Below are positions 15,448 to 25,161 of a stretch of 64,000 bases of DNA, piece after piece; positions within the stretch are counted from its first letter, which is position 1, and each line of letters starts with the position of its first letter. Source of the DNA: an uncultured beta proteobacterium. GTDB taxonomy: Bacteria > Pseudomonadota > Gammaproteobacteria > Burkholderiales > Burkholderiaceae. The position numbers and the translations under genes were made by a program. The stretch spans positions 29,185 to 93,184 of the forward strand of contig CAIUOP010000061.1 in NCBI GenBank assembly GCA_903900805.1, written 5' to 3'. The notes under the pieces were generated by a model. The model was not told the origin of the DNA and searched no databases. It was given only the letters and a program-made list of their open reading frames with translations.

Positions 15448-16449
15448 ATGAAACCATCAATCAAAAAACTTTTCCTACTGAGCATCGCATTCATCTCTAT
15501 CAATGCCTATGCTCAGAAAAATGATGCGATTCTCAATACTGAGGAAGTTCGACAAGCGATTGCTCGTGGAGCGATTGTTTGGGATGTGCGAGATGAAAAA
15601 AGTTTTTTAGAGGGGCACATACCAGGGGCAATTAATGTTGGTGAGGTGGGGAGCGTTCTCAGAGACCCCAATAAAGAAGATTACATTGCCACTGAAAAGA
15701 TACAAAAGATCTTTAATGATGCTGGCCTGAGCGTTAATCGAGACATTGTTGTCTATGGCGCCCGCGGTAATCCTTATGCTTACTTTGGTCTGTACACCAT
15801 TCAATATTTTGGCGGTAAGCAGGCTCAGGTCTATCACGATGGTTTTGATGGCTGGAAGTCTGCTGGACTACCTATTCAGAAGGAGCGTCAAACATCTGCC
15901 CCTGTATCGGTGACTTTGGTACCTCAAACTCAGTTGGTGGTATCTAATGAAGAAATGCTCAAACTTGCCCAATCTAAATCTGTGCAGATTTTGGATGTGA
16001 GAACGCCTGATGAATATTCAGGTAAGGATGTCCGGGCTATTCGGGGTGGTCACATCCCTAACTCAATCAATATTCCATTCGAAGACAACTGGCAGGATCC
16101 TGCTACGGCAAGCAAACTTAGCAAGAAACAGGTTGCAGACAATTCTGGCATGGCTCTTAAAAATGAGGCGGATCTCAAAAAGCTCTACGCGAACTTAGAT
16201 CCCGATAAGGAAACAGTTGTGTATTGCCAAAGCGGGGTTCGTGCTGCAGAAACAGCAGTTGTCTTGAAAAACCTGGGATTTAAAAAGGTGAAGGTTTACG
16301 ACTCAGCCTGGCTTGGGTGGGGGAATAATTTAAAAGCGCCCGTTGCTGATGAGACCTTCCTCAACGTTGGCGCCTTAAATGCCAAGTTGAGCGCGATGCA
16401 AAATAAGATTAATCAGCTGGAGGAGGCGCTGAAGGCCAAAAGTAATTAA
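15448..16449 (+). CDS. Periplasmic double-rhodanese protein
   Basis: A 333-residue protein with a signal peptide (MKPSIKKLFLLSIAFISINAYA) and two rhodanese domains. The first (about 30-145) has VWDVRDEKSFLEGHIPGA but lacks the active-site cysteine (VVYGARGNPYAYF). The second (about 170-290) has ILDVRTPDEYSG and the loop YCQSGVR with catalytic Cys. This is the usual plan of thiosulfate/mercaptopyruvate sulfurtransferases. A short C-terminal coiled coil follows (NKINQLEEALK). An in-frame upstream GTG/ATG (15262) would run through the hydrolase gene and is rejected. A terminator follows. Confidence 0.85.
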   Translation: MKPSIKKLFLLSIAFISINAYAQKNDAILNTEEVRQAIARGAIVWDVRDEKSFLEGHIPGAINVGEVGSVLRDPNKEDYIATEKIQKIFNDAGLSVNRDIVVYGARGNPYAYFGLYTIQYFGGKQAQVYHDGFDGWKSAGLPIQKERQTSAPVSVTLVPQTQLVVSNEEMLKLAQSKSVQILDVRTPDEYSGKDVRAIRGGHIPNSINIPFEDNWQDPATASKLSKKQVADNSGMALKNEADLKKLYANLDPDKETVVYCQSGVRAAETAVVLKNLGFKKVKVYDSAWLGWGNNLKAPVADETFLNVGALNAKLSAMQNKINQLEEALKAKSN

Positions 16450-16474
16450 ATTCTAAGGACAACAGTTTCAAAAT

Positions 16475-16511
16475 AAAAAACCCTAAATAATTCAGTTGTT
16501 TAGGGGTTTTT
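16475..16511. terminator. Bidirectional terminator between the rhodanese gene and a minus-strand small gene
   Basis: AAAAAACCCTAAA (16475-16487) pairs with TTTAGGGGTTTTT (about 16499-16511). It has an A run on one side and a T run on the other, so it can stop transcription from both directions. Confidence 0.85.
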
Positions 16512-16519
16512 CTTAACTC

Positions 16520-16705
16520 TTACTCTGGATGAAAGTTATTGCTAGCCATGAAGCTAATAGTGCGTTCAAAGCCTAGAATGCGGATGTAACGCCAAGCGAT
16601 ATCGCGATACTTATTGTCCAGGTAGCCAATAGCCACTTCAGGCGTCCTTTTGGACAAGTCGATTTGTTCTATTGCACGGGCCCAACGTTTGAGTCTTGTT
16701 GACAT
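16520..16705 (-). CDS. Small conserved-looking protein, unknown function (61 aa)
   Basis: Start chosen at the ATG 16705 because a near-perfect Shine-Dalgarno, GGAGGTGA, lies 6 bp upstream. The longer in-frame start at 16735 would place that RBS inside the gene. The product is basic and aromatic-rich (MSTRLKRWARAIEQIDLSK..., YRDIAWRYIRILGFERTISF), probably two helices and soluble. I do not recognise it. It is convergent with the rhodanese gene and shares the bidirectional terminator. Confidence 0.7.
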   Translation of the reverse strand: MSTRLKRWARAIEQIDLSKRTPEVAIGYLDNKYRDIAWRYIRILGFERTISFMASNNFHPE

Positions 16706-16800
16706 ATTTGTCACCTCCATGAGCATACAACGCACCAGAAATGGGTAGAGATGACAAGAATTACTAAATATTTAACAAATATCCTAAGGGCTTTAAGCCC

Positions 16801-18219
16801 TTAAATCGAGACTACTTTATGGGGATTAAGGATATTTTGGGGGTCTAGGGCCCTTTTTAAGCCCTTCATAAGGTCATGGGCTACCTCACCCTTGTGGGCT
16901 CTTAAATCTCCCAGTTTGAGCTGCCCAATCCCATGCTCTGCAGATATTGAGCCTTGGCAGCGCTCAACTTGGGCATAAACCAGCTCCTGAACCGCTTTTT
17001 CATGCTGTTGGTTGAACGTCTTTGGGTCGACTCCTATAGGTGGGGCGATGTTGTAGTGCAGATTGCCATCACCCAAATGTCCAAAATTAATGATCCGTAC
17101 CCCAGGGTACTTTTGCCTGATGAGGGCGTCAGTGTCTTGAATAAAACTATTTAAGGAGGAGAGCGGAATTGTGATGTCATGCTTTAGATTGGCGCCTTCT
17201 GCAGCTTGCGCCAGAGTAATGTGCTCACGCATATGCCAAAACGTATTTGCCTGACTCAGATTGCTTGCGATTACTGCGTCGCTAATGAGATTCGCAGTGA
17301 AAGCCTCCTCCAATACGGTTTCTAGAAGTTTTCGAACATGCTCCTCACTCTCATGATCAGAAAGCTCAATCAATACTGTGAAGGGCGGATTTCCTTTTAA
17401 TGGATTAGCCATCTGTGGAAAGTGCTTTTCATTCAGGGCTAATGATTCTTGCGTCATCATTTCAAAACCAGTGAGTAATGATGCTGCGCGTTTCTGAAAC
17501 AAAGTGAGTAGGGCAGTGGTTGATGCAATAGTGTCAGTAGCAACTAGCGTCGTCCATTGAGAGATTGGTAATGGATACAGTTTCATGACTGCTGCGGTGA
17601 TGATTCCTAGAGTTCCTTCTGAGCCAATGAAAAGATCACGCAAATCGTAACCAGTATTGTCTTTACGCAAACCCTTCATGCCATTCCAAATTTCGCCCCC
17701 AGCGGTAACGACTTCAAGCCCCAAACAAAGATCTCGGGTATTGCCATAGCGCAGTACATTCGTGCCACCGGCATTGGTAGCTAAGTTACCACCGATCATG
17801 CAGCTACCTTCCGCACCTAAACTCAGCGGAAATAAAAAATCTTGTGCCGCTGCTTTTTCTTGAGCGGCCTGCAAAATACATCCTGCTTCAAGCGTCATGG
17901 TTTGGTTAGTGGCATCAATCTCACGGATTTGATTCATGCGCTTGAGATTCAGAATAACTTGCTTGCCGGTATTGTCAGGCGTAGCGCCACCACAAAAACC
18001 AGTATGACCACCTTGCGGAACGATTGCGACATGATGAGCAGCGCAAAGTTTCACAATGTTGGCCACTTCATGAGTCGTTTTGGGTAGTAGGACTGCTAAG
18101 GCTTTACCGGTATAGCGTTTGCGCCAATCAGTAAGGTAAGGGACTTTGTCCAGATCTTCAGTAAGAACGTATTGTTTACCTAGTACCGCAATAAATTGTT
18201 CGATCAAGTCTGACATCAT
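16801..18219 (-). CDS. FAD-linked oxidoreductase (GlcD / D-2-hydroxyacid dehydrogenase type)
   Basis: A 472-residue flavoprotein with a PCMH-type FAD domain (PQGGHTGFCGGATP about 69-82; GAEGSCMIGGNLATNAGG about 129-146) and the FAD-linked oxidase C-terminal domain with NFGHLGDGNLHYN and EHGIGQLK. It fits glycolate oxidase GlcD or D-2-hydroxyglutarate/D-lactate dehydrogenases. With no glcE/glcF neighbours, a stand-alone D-2-hydroxyacid dehydrogenase is more likely than a glycolate oxidase subunit. Its ATG overlaps the upstream DUF2069 stop (TAATG), suggesting translational coupling. Confidence 0.9.
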   Translation of the reverse strand: MMSDLIEQFIAVLGKQYVLTEDLDKVPYLTDWRKRYTGKALAVLLPKTTHEVANIVKLCAAHHVAIVPQGGHTGFCGGATPDNTGKQVILNLKRMNQIREIDATNQTMTLEAGCILQAAQEKAAAQDFLFPLSLGAEGSCMIGGNLATNAGGTNVLRYGNTRDLCLGLEVVTAGGEIWNGMKGLRKDNTGYDLRDLFIGSEGTLGIITAAVMKLYPLPISQWTTLVATDTIASTTALLTLFQKRAASLLTGFEMMTQESLALNEKHFPQMANPLKGNPPFTVLIELSDHESEEHVRKLLETVLEEAFTANLISDAVIASNLSQANTFWHMREHITLAQAAEGANLKHDITIPLSSLNSFIQDTDALIRQKYPGVRIINFGHLGDGNLHYNIAPPIGVDPKTFNQQHEKAVQELVYAQVERCQGSISAEHGIGQLKLGDLRAHKGEVAHDLMKGLKRALDPQNILNPHKVVSI

Positions 18220-18608
18220 TATTTAGCCTGAGCTTTTTGCTTAGCCAAGATTTTGGCTTGCTGTTTGATTGGCTTTAAATAGCAAAGCAAACAAACAAAG
18301 CCGATCGTAGCGACGATGGTCTCTAATAGAGCCATCCAAAAATTGGGACCAGTTTCTAAAATACGCACTAAACCTTCGGTGATGTATAGGAGGATTAGCA
18401 TTGATGCCCATTGCATCGTATAGACGCTGCCTTTCCATAAACCTGGAATAGCAAAGAGTAAAGGTATCCCTTTGAGTATGAGCCATGAACCACCAGGGCG
18501 TAGCGGGGAAATAAACCATTCCCAACATATGCACAGAATAAATAAATCGACAAAGGCTGCCGTTGCCACCAGTTGGTATGGATTCTTTTCAAGCAGTTTT
18601 TTTAACAT
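18219..18608 (-). CDS. DUF2069 membrane protein
   Basis: A 129-residue inner-membrane protein with four predicted transmembrane segments, matching the DUF2069 family (LRPGGSWLILKGIPLLFAIPGLW...YITEGLVRI). DUF2069 genes commonly follow wrbA, as here (wrbA ends 5 bp upstream). The C-terminus is short and basic. The function is not known, and translation appears coupled to the next gene by a 1-bp overlap. Confidence 0.88.
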   Translation of the reverse strand: MLKKLLEKNPYQLVATAAFVDLFILCICWEWFISPLRPGGSWLILKGIPLLFAIPGLWKGSVYTMQWASMLILLYITEGLVRILETGPNFWMALLETIVATIGFVCLLCYLKPIKQQAKILAKQKAQAK

Positions 18609-18613
18609 CTGAT

Positions 18614-19225
<612 letters not shown>

Positions 19226-19238
19226 TTATGATACGGCG

Positions 19239-20087
19239 ATGCGCCTTATTCGTAATCCCCAATTATGGCTTGCTCTGGGCAAAAAGCTCTGGGAGCATAA
19301 TCGTGGCCTCAATCTAAATCAGATTGCCGCTAGTCTAGCATTTACGACCACTTTATCTTTGGTGCCAATGCTCACCATTGCTAGCATTTTAATTGGCTAT
19401 CTACCCAGCGTTATCCAGGTAAAAAATACCTTCAGGACTTGGTTGCTAGATACCGCTATGCCTGGTGGTTTAAATCAGCAGGTTTACACCTATCTAGATC
19501 AATTTTCATCTAAAGCACGAGGTTTGACTTTCCTTGGCTTAATCGGCTTAGTCATTACCACTATCATGACATTGGCAGTGATCGAGGCAGCATTTAATCA
19601 AATATTTAAAGTACAAGAACGACGTCCTCTATTTAAAAAAGTGCTCATCTATGTCGCAGCAACCTTTTTAGGCCCAGTACTTTTAGGCATAGGAATTTAC
19701 TTAAGCGGCATTTTATTTAGCGCTTCAGAAGGTTGGATTAAGGCAATCTCTTTTGGATTTCGAATCATGGCAGCAGTCGCACCCATTTTTCTAGCAATTG
19801 CTGTTTATACCGTTGTTTATAAAGTTCTTCCTTATGCCAAGATTCTTTGGTCAGATGCCTTTTCTGGTGCCTTATTTGCGGCTATCAGTTTTGAACTGAT
19901 GAAGTTTGGCTACGCAATTTTTCTCAGCAATACTGCTTTTTATAAAACTGTCTACGGTGCCTTTGCCATCTTCCCTCTAGGGCTGCTCTGGATTTACATG
20001 ACCTGGTGGATAACCCTTGCTGGAGCAGTCTTAGTTGCTAATCTACCCAACATCCGTAGCGGGGTCATTAGGGTTATTCGTTACTAA
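19239..20087 (+). CDS. YihY/BrkB family inner-membrane protein
   Basis: A 282-residue protein with about six transmembrane segments and the YihY signature near the start (LNQIAASLAFTTTLSLVPMLTI). Close to the C-terminus are the AIFPLGLLWIYMTWWITLAGA features. The family was once called ribonuclease BN by mistake, and its real role is unknown. Starts only 19 bp from the divergent wrbA. Confidence 0.92.
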   Translation: MRLIRNPQLWLALGKKLWEHNRGLNLNQIAASLAFTTTLSLVPMLTIASILIGYLPSVIQVKNTFRTWLLDTAMPGGLNQQVYTYLDQFSSKARGLTFLGLIGLVITTIMTLAVIEAAFNQIFKVQERRPLFKKVLIYVAATFLGPVLLGIGIYLSGILFSASEGWIKAISFGFRIMAAVAPIFLAIAVYTVVYKVLPYAKILWSDAFSGALFAAISFELMKFGYAIFLSNTAFYKTVYGAFAIFPLGLLWIYMTWWITLAGAVLVANLPNIRSGVIRVIRY

Positions 20088-20174
20088 AAGAAGCTCTTGT
20101 GCCCTTGATTGAAAGAGGTCTTGGGAATATATTGAAACCATCAATACTCTGTTTGTATTGCTTCTGGAGGCTAG

Positions 20175-20630
20175 ATGAAAGTTCGTGACATATTGCGCGT
20201 AAAGGGCAGCACCCTATTTACTGTTGCCCCTGAGACTGCGCTGCAAACTGCAGTATTGGTAATGAGCGAACATGACATAGGCTCCTTGGTTGTTATGCAG
20301 TATGACAAGTTAGTTGGTATTTTGACTTTTCGTGAAGTGATTGCTGCTTTAGCAACACACCAAGGTAAGTTAGATGGCCTACCAGTAAGTGCTGTCATGA
20401 ATCAAAAGCCATTAACTTGTAATATGGAAACTGAGATTAATGAAGTTCGTCGCATGATGCTGGTTGATCATGCACGCTACCTACCAGTAGTGGATCAAAA
20501 AATGCTCATGGGCGTAATTTCTTTTTATGATGTTGCCAAATCTGTAGTTGAAGCACAAGACTTCGAAAATACAATGCTCAAGGCCTATATTCGAGATTGG
20601 CCAGAAGACACTGAAAAAGCTAGCAACTAG
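20175..20630 (+). CDS. CBS-domain protein
   Basis: A 151-residue protein made of two CBS motifs (about 8-65 and 76-135), which together form one Bateman module that usually binds adenine nucleotides. Visible features are the strand-helix repeats LVVMQYDKLVGILTFREVIAAL and LPVVDQKMLMGVISFYDVAKSVVE. There is no attached enzymatic domain, so it may sense nucleotides for a partner. RBS GGAGG lies just upstream. Confidence 0.9.
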   Translation: MKVRDILRVKGSTLFTVAPETALQTAVLVMSEHDIGSLVVMQYDKLVGILTFREVIAALATHQGKLDGLPVSAVMNQKPLTCNMETEINEVRRMMLVDHARYLPVVDQKMLMGVISFYDVAKSVVEAQDFENTMLKAYIRDWPEDTEKASN

Positions 20631-20683
20631 CCTCTAACTACTTGTTTTAAGCCGATATTCCTGACAAATGACATAATGTAGTT

Positions 20684-21799
20684 ATGTCAGGAAATACACT
20701 AGGCCTCCTCTTTACTGTTACCACTTTTGGTGAATCTCACGGTCCCGCTATCGGGGCGGTAGTAGATGGCTGCCCTCCAGGCATGCAGTTATCTGAGGCA
20801 GATCTTCAATTAGACTTAAATCGCCGTAAACCAGGCACATCCCGTCACGTTACCCAGCGCAAAGAAGAAGATCGCGTGGAGATTCTGTCTGGCGTCTTTG
20901 AGGGCAAGACTACAGGAGCGCCGATAGGTCTTCTCATACGCAATACTGATCAACGTAGCCAAGACTATAGCGATATCTTGCAAACATTTCGTCCAGGCCA
21001 TGCTGATTACGCTTATCACCATAAGTATGGTTTCCGTGATCCGCGTGGTGGCGGTAGATCTTCCGCACGCCTAACTGCGCCCGTGGTTGCTGCAGCAGCG
21101 ATTGCAAAAAAATGGCTGCGTGAGCAATATGGCACAGAGTTTTATGGCCATATGAGCCAACTGGGCACAATAGAGATCCCATTTAAGGATCTTTCTCAAG
21201 TTGAGAAGAATCCATTTTTTGCTGCCAATGCCGACATCATCCCTCAGCTCGAGTCTTATATGGACGAGTTGCGCAAAGCAGGGGACTCTTGCGGTGCGCG
21301 CATTGAGGTACGTGCACGTAATGTTCCTATTGGCTTAGGCGAACCTCTCTTTGATAAATTGGATGCAGATATTGCGCACGCGATGATGGGTATCAATGCT
21401 GTTAAAGGTGTGGAGATAGGCGCTGGCTTTAAATCAGTTGCTCAGCGTGGTAGCGAGCATGGCGATGAAATGTATCCTGACGGATTTGCTAGTAATAATG
21501 CTGGCGGTACCTTGGGTGGCATTAGCAGCGGCCAAGATTTACGAGTTTCGATTGCCATCAAACCTACCTCTAGCATCTTGAGTCCAAAGCAATCCATCGA
21601 CTTAGATGGGAAGTCAATTACTGTACAAACCAAAGGTCGCCATGATCCTTGTGTTGGAATTCGTGCTACGCCAATTGCTGAGGCGATGTTAGCTTTAGTA
21701 GTGATGGATCATGCATTGCGTAATCGCGCTCAATGTGCAAATGTCAAGGTAGCTCTTAAACCTATCCCTGCGTCTCGCCCTGGGTCAGAAGCAGATTGA
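20684..21799 (+). CDS. aroC: Chorismate synthase
   Basis: Converts EPSP to chorismate using reduced FMN, the last shared step of aromatic amino acid synthesis. The 371-residue product has all three signatures: [18 protein letters not shown], GxRSSAR ([13 protein letters not shown], about 124-136) and [17 protein letters not shown] (about 318-334). Length is normal. The MFS gene starts 13 bp downstream and they may share a transcript. Confidence 0.98.
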   Translation: MSGNTLGLLFTVTTFGESHGPAIGAVVDGCPPGMQLSEADLQLDLNRRKPGTSRHVTQRKEEDRVEILSGVFEGKTTGAPIGLLIRNTDQRSQDYSDILQTFRPGHADYAYHHKYGFRDPRGGGRSSARLTAPVVAAAAIAKKWLREQYGTEFYGHMSQLGTIEIPFKDLSQVEKNPFFAANADIIPQLESYMDELRKAGDSCGARIEVRARNVPIGLGEPLFDKLDADIAHAMMGINAVKGVEIGAGFKSVAQRGSEHGDEMYPDGFASNNAGGTLGGISSGQDLRVSIAIKPTSSILSPKQSIDLDGKSITVQTKGRHDPCVGIRATPIAEAMLALVVMDHALRNRAQCANVKVALKPIPASRPGSEAD

Positions 21800-21812
21800 T
21801 GGCTGTAACGAG

Positions 21813-22970
21813 ATGACGCCTTCGCTTCGTTGGGCCTTCGGGTCCTTTTTCTTTTTATATTTTGCCTACGTTGGCTTAGTCTCCCCATACGCTAGCCTTT
21901 TCTTTTTAGATCGTGGCTTTAGCGTCATTGAGATTGCAATCTTGATGTCGATGTTGCAGATTACTCGCATTATCGGACCATTCTCTTGGGGCTGGCTCTC
22001 TGACTTCTTATCTAATCGCGTTGCGATTATTCGCTTTTGCGCCTGCCTTGCTGCTCTTGTTTTCTTGTCCATTTACTTTTTGCAAAGCTATATCAGTTTC
22101 TTTATTTGGATGTTTGTACTCCACACTGTCCTTAGTAGCCTCATGCCTCTCGGTGAATCTGCAACCGTACATGCTTTATTTAAAGACAATTCTTTTGATA
22201 AACGCTACGGGCGTCTGCGTCTTTGGGGATCTCTGGGCTTCATTTTTATGGTGCTTACAGCTGGCGAACTCTTTCAGCGTAACTCAATAGAGTTATATCC
22301 TGCTATAGGGATGATTGTGTTATTGGCATTGGCCCTGGTCACCTTCTTGCTACATGAACCAAGAATGGAGCGCCGAAAGATGGTAAAGGGTGAATTATTA
22401 GTTGTGCTCTTGAACCCAGATGTGCGCTGGTTTTTAATCTCTGGTTTCTTTATGGTATTTGCTCATGCAGCCTTATATGTTTTTTACTCTTTATATCTTG
22501 CCAATCTTGGATACGATAAATTTCAAATTGGACTCTTCTGGGCCTTAGGTGTCTTTGCTGAGGTGATTTTCTTTTATTTTCAAAGTAAAGTACTCAGTCG
22601 CCTAGATGCTGAGGTTGTGCTCCAAGCAGCTTTTGGCGTAGGGGTAGTGCGCTTTATTCTGATTGCATTTGTGCCAATCACATCTGTTCTCATCTTTGCA
22701 CAAGTGCTACATGCCGGTACATTTGCAGCCCATCACAGCGCTGCAACTAAACTACTACAGCGCTGGTTTACAGGCCCATTACAAGCTAGAGGACAGGCTT
22801 TGATGGCGACTGTTTCTTATGGCCTAGGAGGTACATTAGGCGGATTATGTGCAGGCTGGATTTGGGAGCTATCTCAACCACGTGATGTGTTTGTGATGTC
22901 TGCCTTTGCCTGTGGCTTAGCTGGCATGGCAATTCAAAAACTGAGACCACGCCGCTACCCAAGCAAATAA
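21813..22970 (+). CDS. MFS transporter, HcaT-like
   Basis: A 385-residue protein with 12 predicted membrane segments. It resembles the MFS_1-like/HcaT group (start FFFLYFAYVGLVSPYASLFFLDRGFS, and the LWGSLGFIFMVL and FAAHHSAATKLLQ segments). HcaT is thought to import 3-phenylpropionate, but the substrate here is unknown. It lies 13 bp after aroC and converges on a parvulin gene with a 13-bp gap. Confidence 0.88.
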   Translation: MTPSLRWAFGSFFFLYFAYVGLVSPYASLFFLDRGFSVIEIAILMSMLQITRIIGPFSWGWLSDFLSNRVAIIRFCACLAALVFLSIYFLQSYISFFIWMFVLHTVLSSLMPLGESATVHALFKDNSFDKRYGRLRLWGSLGFIFMVLTAGELFQRNSIELYPAIGMIVLLALALVTFLLHEPRMERRKMVKGELLVVLLNPDVRWFLISGFFMVFAHAALYVFYSLYLANLGYDKFQIGLFWALGVFAEVIFFYFQSKVLSRLDAEVVLQAAFGVGVVRFILIAFVPITSVLIFAQVLHAGTFAAHHSAATKLLQRWFTGPLQARGQALMATVSYGLGGTLGGLCAGWIWELSQPRDVFVMSAFACGLAGMAIQKLRPRRYPSK

Positions 22971-22983
22971 AACAAGATTTCGC

Positions 22984-23775
22984 TTACTGAATCTTTGCTT
23001 TCGCACGAAGTTTTTGCATCATTTCTGAGAACTTTTCTTTTTGCCAATTTTGATCGGCCATGATCATTTGTTTTAACTGATCTTTCATTTCATCCAAGCT
23101 TGGGGCCTTAGCCTCACGAGAATCTAGCACTTTGATAACGTGATATCCAAACTGAGATTTAACGGGCTTATCGGTGGTTTGCCCATTCTTGAGTTGCACC
23201 ATTGCTTTTGAAAACTCAGGAACTAGAGCTTTATCAGAAACCCAGCCGAGGTCTCCGCCATTCTTGGCCGAGCCAGGATCTTTAGATTTAGCTTTAGCGA
23301 TATCTTCAAAATTAGCACCAGCTTTAAGCTGAGCAATAATGGCTTTTGCATCTGCTTCTTTATCCACCAAAATATGCTCAACGTGGTACTCCTTACCAGC
23401 GTACTGTTCTTTCACATTTTCATAAGCGGCCTTGAGCTCTGCATCAGAGACACCCTCACGCTCTACATAGTCCTCAAAGACGGCCGCAACTAAAACTCCC
23501 ACACGAGATTGCTCTAATTGCTCGCGTACAGATTCTTTTTGAATGACTCCACGCTTATCTGCTTCTTGTAAAACCAATTCACGCGTTATCAGCATCTCGC
23601 GGGCTTGGTCTCGTACTTGAGGATTATCTGGCTTACCAGTTTTTTCTACCAATTTATCTAATTGAGACTTAGGAATCGCTTTGCCATTCACGATCACGGC
23701 GTTCTGGGCAACTGCATTGGCTGATAAGAAGATAGCAAAAAGACTACTAGTAAGTACCGCTTGTAATTTCAACAT
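22984..23775 (-). CDS. Periplasmic peptidyl-prolyl isomerase (parvulin)
   Basis: A 263-residue protein with a signal peptide (cut near ANAVAQ), a SurA-like N-terminal helical part (about 24-125) and a parvulin PPIase domain (about 130-225). The domain has YHVEHILVDKEADA, AKSKDPGSAKNGGDLGWV and QFGYHVIKVLD. Such proteins help outer-membrane and periplasmic proteins fold. It is the last gene of the selO-msrB-yciB-bolA direction, 72 bp after bolA. Confidence 0.93.
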   Translation of the reverse strand: MLKLQAVLTSSLFAIFLSANAVAQNAVIVNGKAIPKSQLDKLVEKTGKPDNPQVRDQAREMLITRELVLQEADKRGVIQKESVREQLEQSRVGVLVAAVFEDYVEREGVSDAELKAAYENVKEQYAGKEYHVEHILVDKEADAKAIIAQLKAGANFEDIAKAKSKDPGSAKNGGDLGWVSDKALVPEFSKAMVQLKNGQTTDKPVKSQFGYHVIKVLDSREAKAPSLDEMKDQLKQMIMADQNWQKEKFSEMMQKLRAKAKIQ

Positions 23776-23847
23776 AGTATGGGGATTAATTAAATAAGTG
23801 GAAAAGATGATGGGGAATGAGGGATTAGCCGCTAGTGTAAAGCAGCC

Positions 23848-24132
23848 TCAAGAGCCAGCCTCTCCAGGCGCTATGGCGTTAATGGTTAAGGCATGAATTT
23901 CTATTGGAATATGTCGATTTAGGGCGGCATAGACTGCACGATGTCTTGCCACCAAGCTTAAACCTTTAAATTCTGGGGCAACAATAGTCAGTTTAAAGTG
24001 GCCGCCACCACTGGCTGCACCAGCATGACCAGCATGAAGATGACTTTCATCTTCAATCTGAAGACGGTCAACTGAAAATGCTTTGTGAAGATCCTGCTCA
24101 AATAATGCAATACGCGTTTGGTTAATGCTCAT
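23848..24132 (-). CDS. BolA family protein
   Basis: A 94-residue BolA-fold protein: a central helix-loop with VDRLQIEDESHLHAGHAGAA, then GGGHFKLTIVAPEFKGLSLVARHRAVYAAL, ending IHALTINAIAPGEA. The conserved His and GHAG-type loop fit BolA, a partner of monothiol glutaredoxins in Fe-S trafficking. Its start overlaps the end of yciB by 4 bp, so translation is coupled. Confidence 0.94.
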   Translation of the reverse strand: MSINQTRIALFEQDLHKAFSVDRLQIEDESHLHAGHAGAASGGGHFKLTIVAPEFKGLSLVARHRAVYAALNRHIPIEIHALTINAIAPGEAGS

Positions 24133-24677
24133 TCAGTAGGATGCTCCATATGACGTGATAGCCAAACACCTTGAATGATGACAAAGGCCACTAGTAAGCC
24201 CGTACTGCCAAAGAGTTTGAAATTAACCCAGGTTTCTTCGGAGTACTCAAAAGCGATATAGAGATTAAGCACTCCCATTAAAAAGAAGAATGCTGCCCAA
24301 GCCATATTCAGTCGATGCCAAACAGAATGTGAATTTTCTGCCTTCAGACTTACCTGCTTGCCCATGAGGACTTGTATCCAATTTTTACTAAAAAATTGAG
24401 CGCTAATAAATAAAGCTCCTGCAAATAGCCAGTAAAGCGCAGTCGGTTTTAGCTGAATAAAGGTCTTGTCATGTAAAAAGATGGTCAAGCTACCGAATAC
24501 CAGAATCATCACCAAGCTAATCCACTGCATGGCATCGATCTTGCGGTGGCGATAGTAAACCCAAAGAATTTGTCCAATAGTTGCAACCATGGCAACAATC
24601 GTTGCGGTATAGATATCGCCAAATTTGAAGGCAATAAAAAACAGAATGATGGGGAATAAATCGAATAAAAATTTCAT
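24129..24677 (-). CDS. yciB: Inner-membrane protein YciB / septation protein A
   Basis: A 182-residue protein with five to six transmembrane segments and the YciB/IspZ signature (MKFLFDLFPIILFFIAFKFGDIYTAT at the start and WAAFFFLMGVLNLYIAF near the C-terminus). YciB is involved in envelope integrity and cell division. It sits between msrB and bolA, as in many betaproteobacteria, and overlaps bolA by 4 bp. Confidence 0.94.
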   Translation of the reverse strand: MKFLFDLFPIILFFIAFKFGDIYTATIVAMVATIGQILWVYYRHRKIDAMQWISLVMILVFGSLTIFLHDKTFIQLKPTALYWLFAGALFISAQFFSKNWIQVLMGKQVSLKAENSHSVWHRLNMAWAAFFFLMGVLNLYIAFEYSEETWVNFKLFGSTGLLVAFVIIQGVWLSRHMEHPTE

Positions 24678-24716
24678 AAGAGGGATTATCAGCTATTTAA
24701 TATTGAAGCCCTATTT

Positions 24717-25127
24717 TTAAGACTCGTTGGTCGGCTTTGCATTGGAACTAGGCTCAAAACTCAAAGATGCAGAATTGATGCAATAGCGTAAACCAGTAGG
24801 GTTTGGGCCGTCATCAAAGACATGGCCTAAATGGGCATCGCAATTGGCGCATCGTACTTCGGTCCGCACCATACCATGGCTAACATCTTTAATTTCCTTA
24901 ATAGCTGATTCTTCTTCTGGTTTGTTATAGCTAGGCCATCCACAACCAGCATCAAATTTAGTCTCCGAGAGAAAGAGGGGGGTGTTGCAGCAAACACAGG
25001 TATATCTACCTTTATCCCAGTGATCCCAATACTTTCCAGTAAAGGGTCTTTCAGTTGCAGCTTCTCTTGTAACGCGATACTCGATATCACTCAGCATTTC
25101 TTTGTATTCTTGATTTGTTTTTTTCAT
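24717..25127 (-). CDS. msrB: Peptide-methionine (R)-S-oxide reductase
   Basis: Repairs methionine-R-sulfoxide. The 136-residue product has the MsrB fold with two zinc CxxC pairs ([21 protein letters not shown]), the GCGWPSY segment and the catalytic motif [11 protein letters not shown] (Cys at about 119). Length is normal. It lies 34 bp after selO, with RBS GGAGCTC. Confidence 0.96.
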   Translation of the reverse strand: MKKTNQEYKEMLSDIEYRVTREAATERPFTGKYWDHWDKGRYTCVCCNTPLFLSETKFDAGCGWPSYNKPEEESAIKEIKDVSHGMVRTEVRCANCDAHLGHVFDDGPNPTGLRYCINSASLSFEPSSNAKPTNES

Positions 25128-25161
25128 GAGAGCTCCTTGGAATTAAATGTTTAATGAGGCG

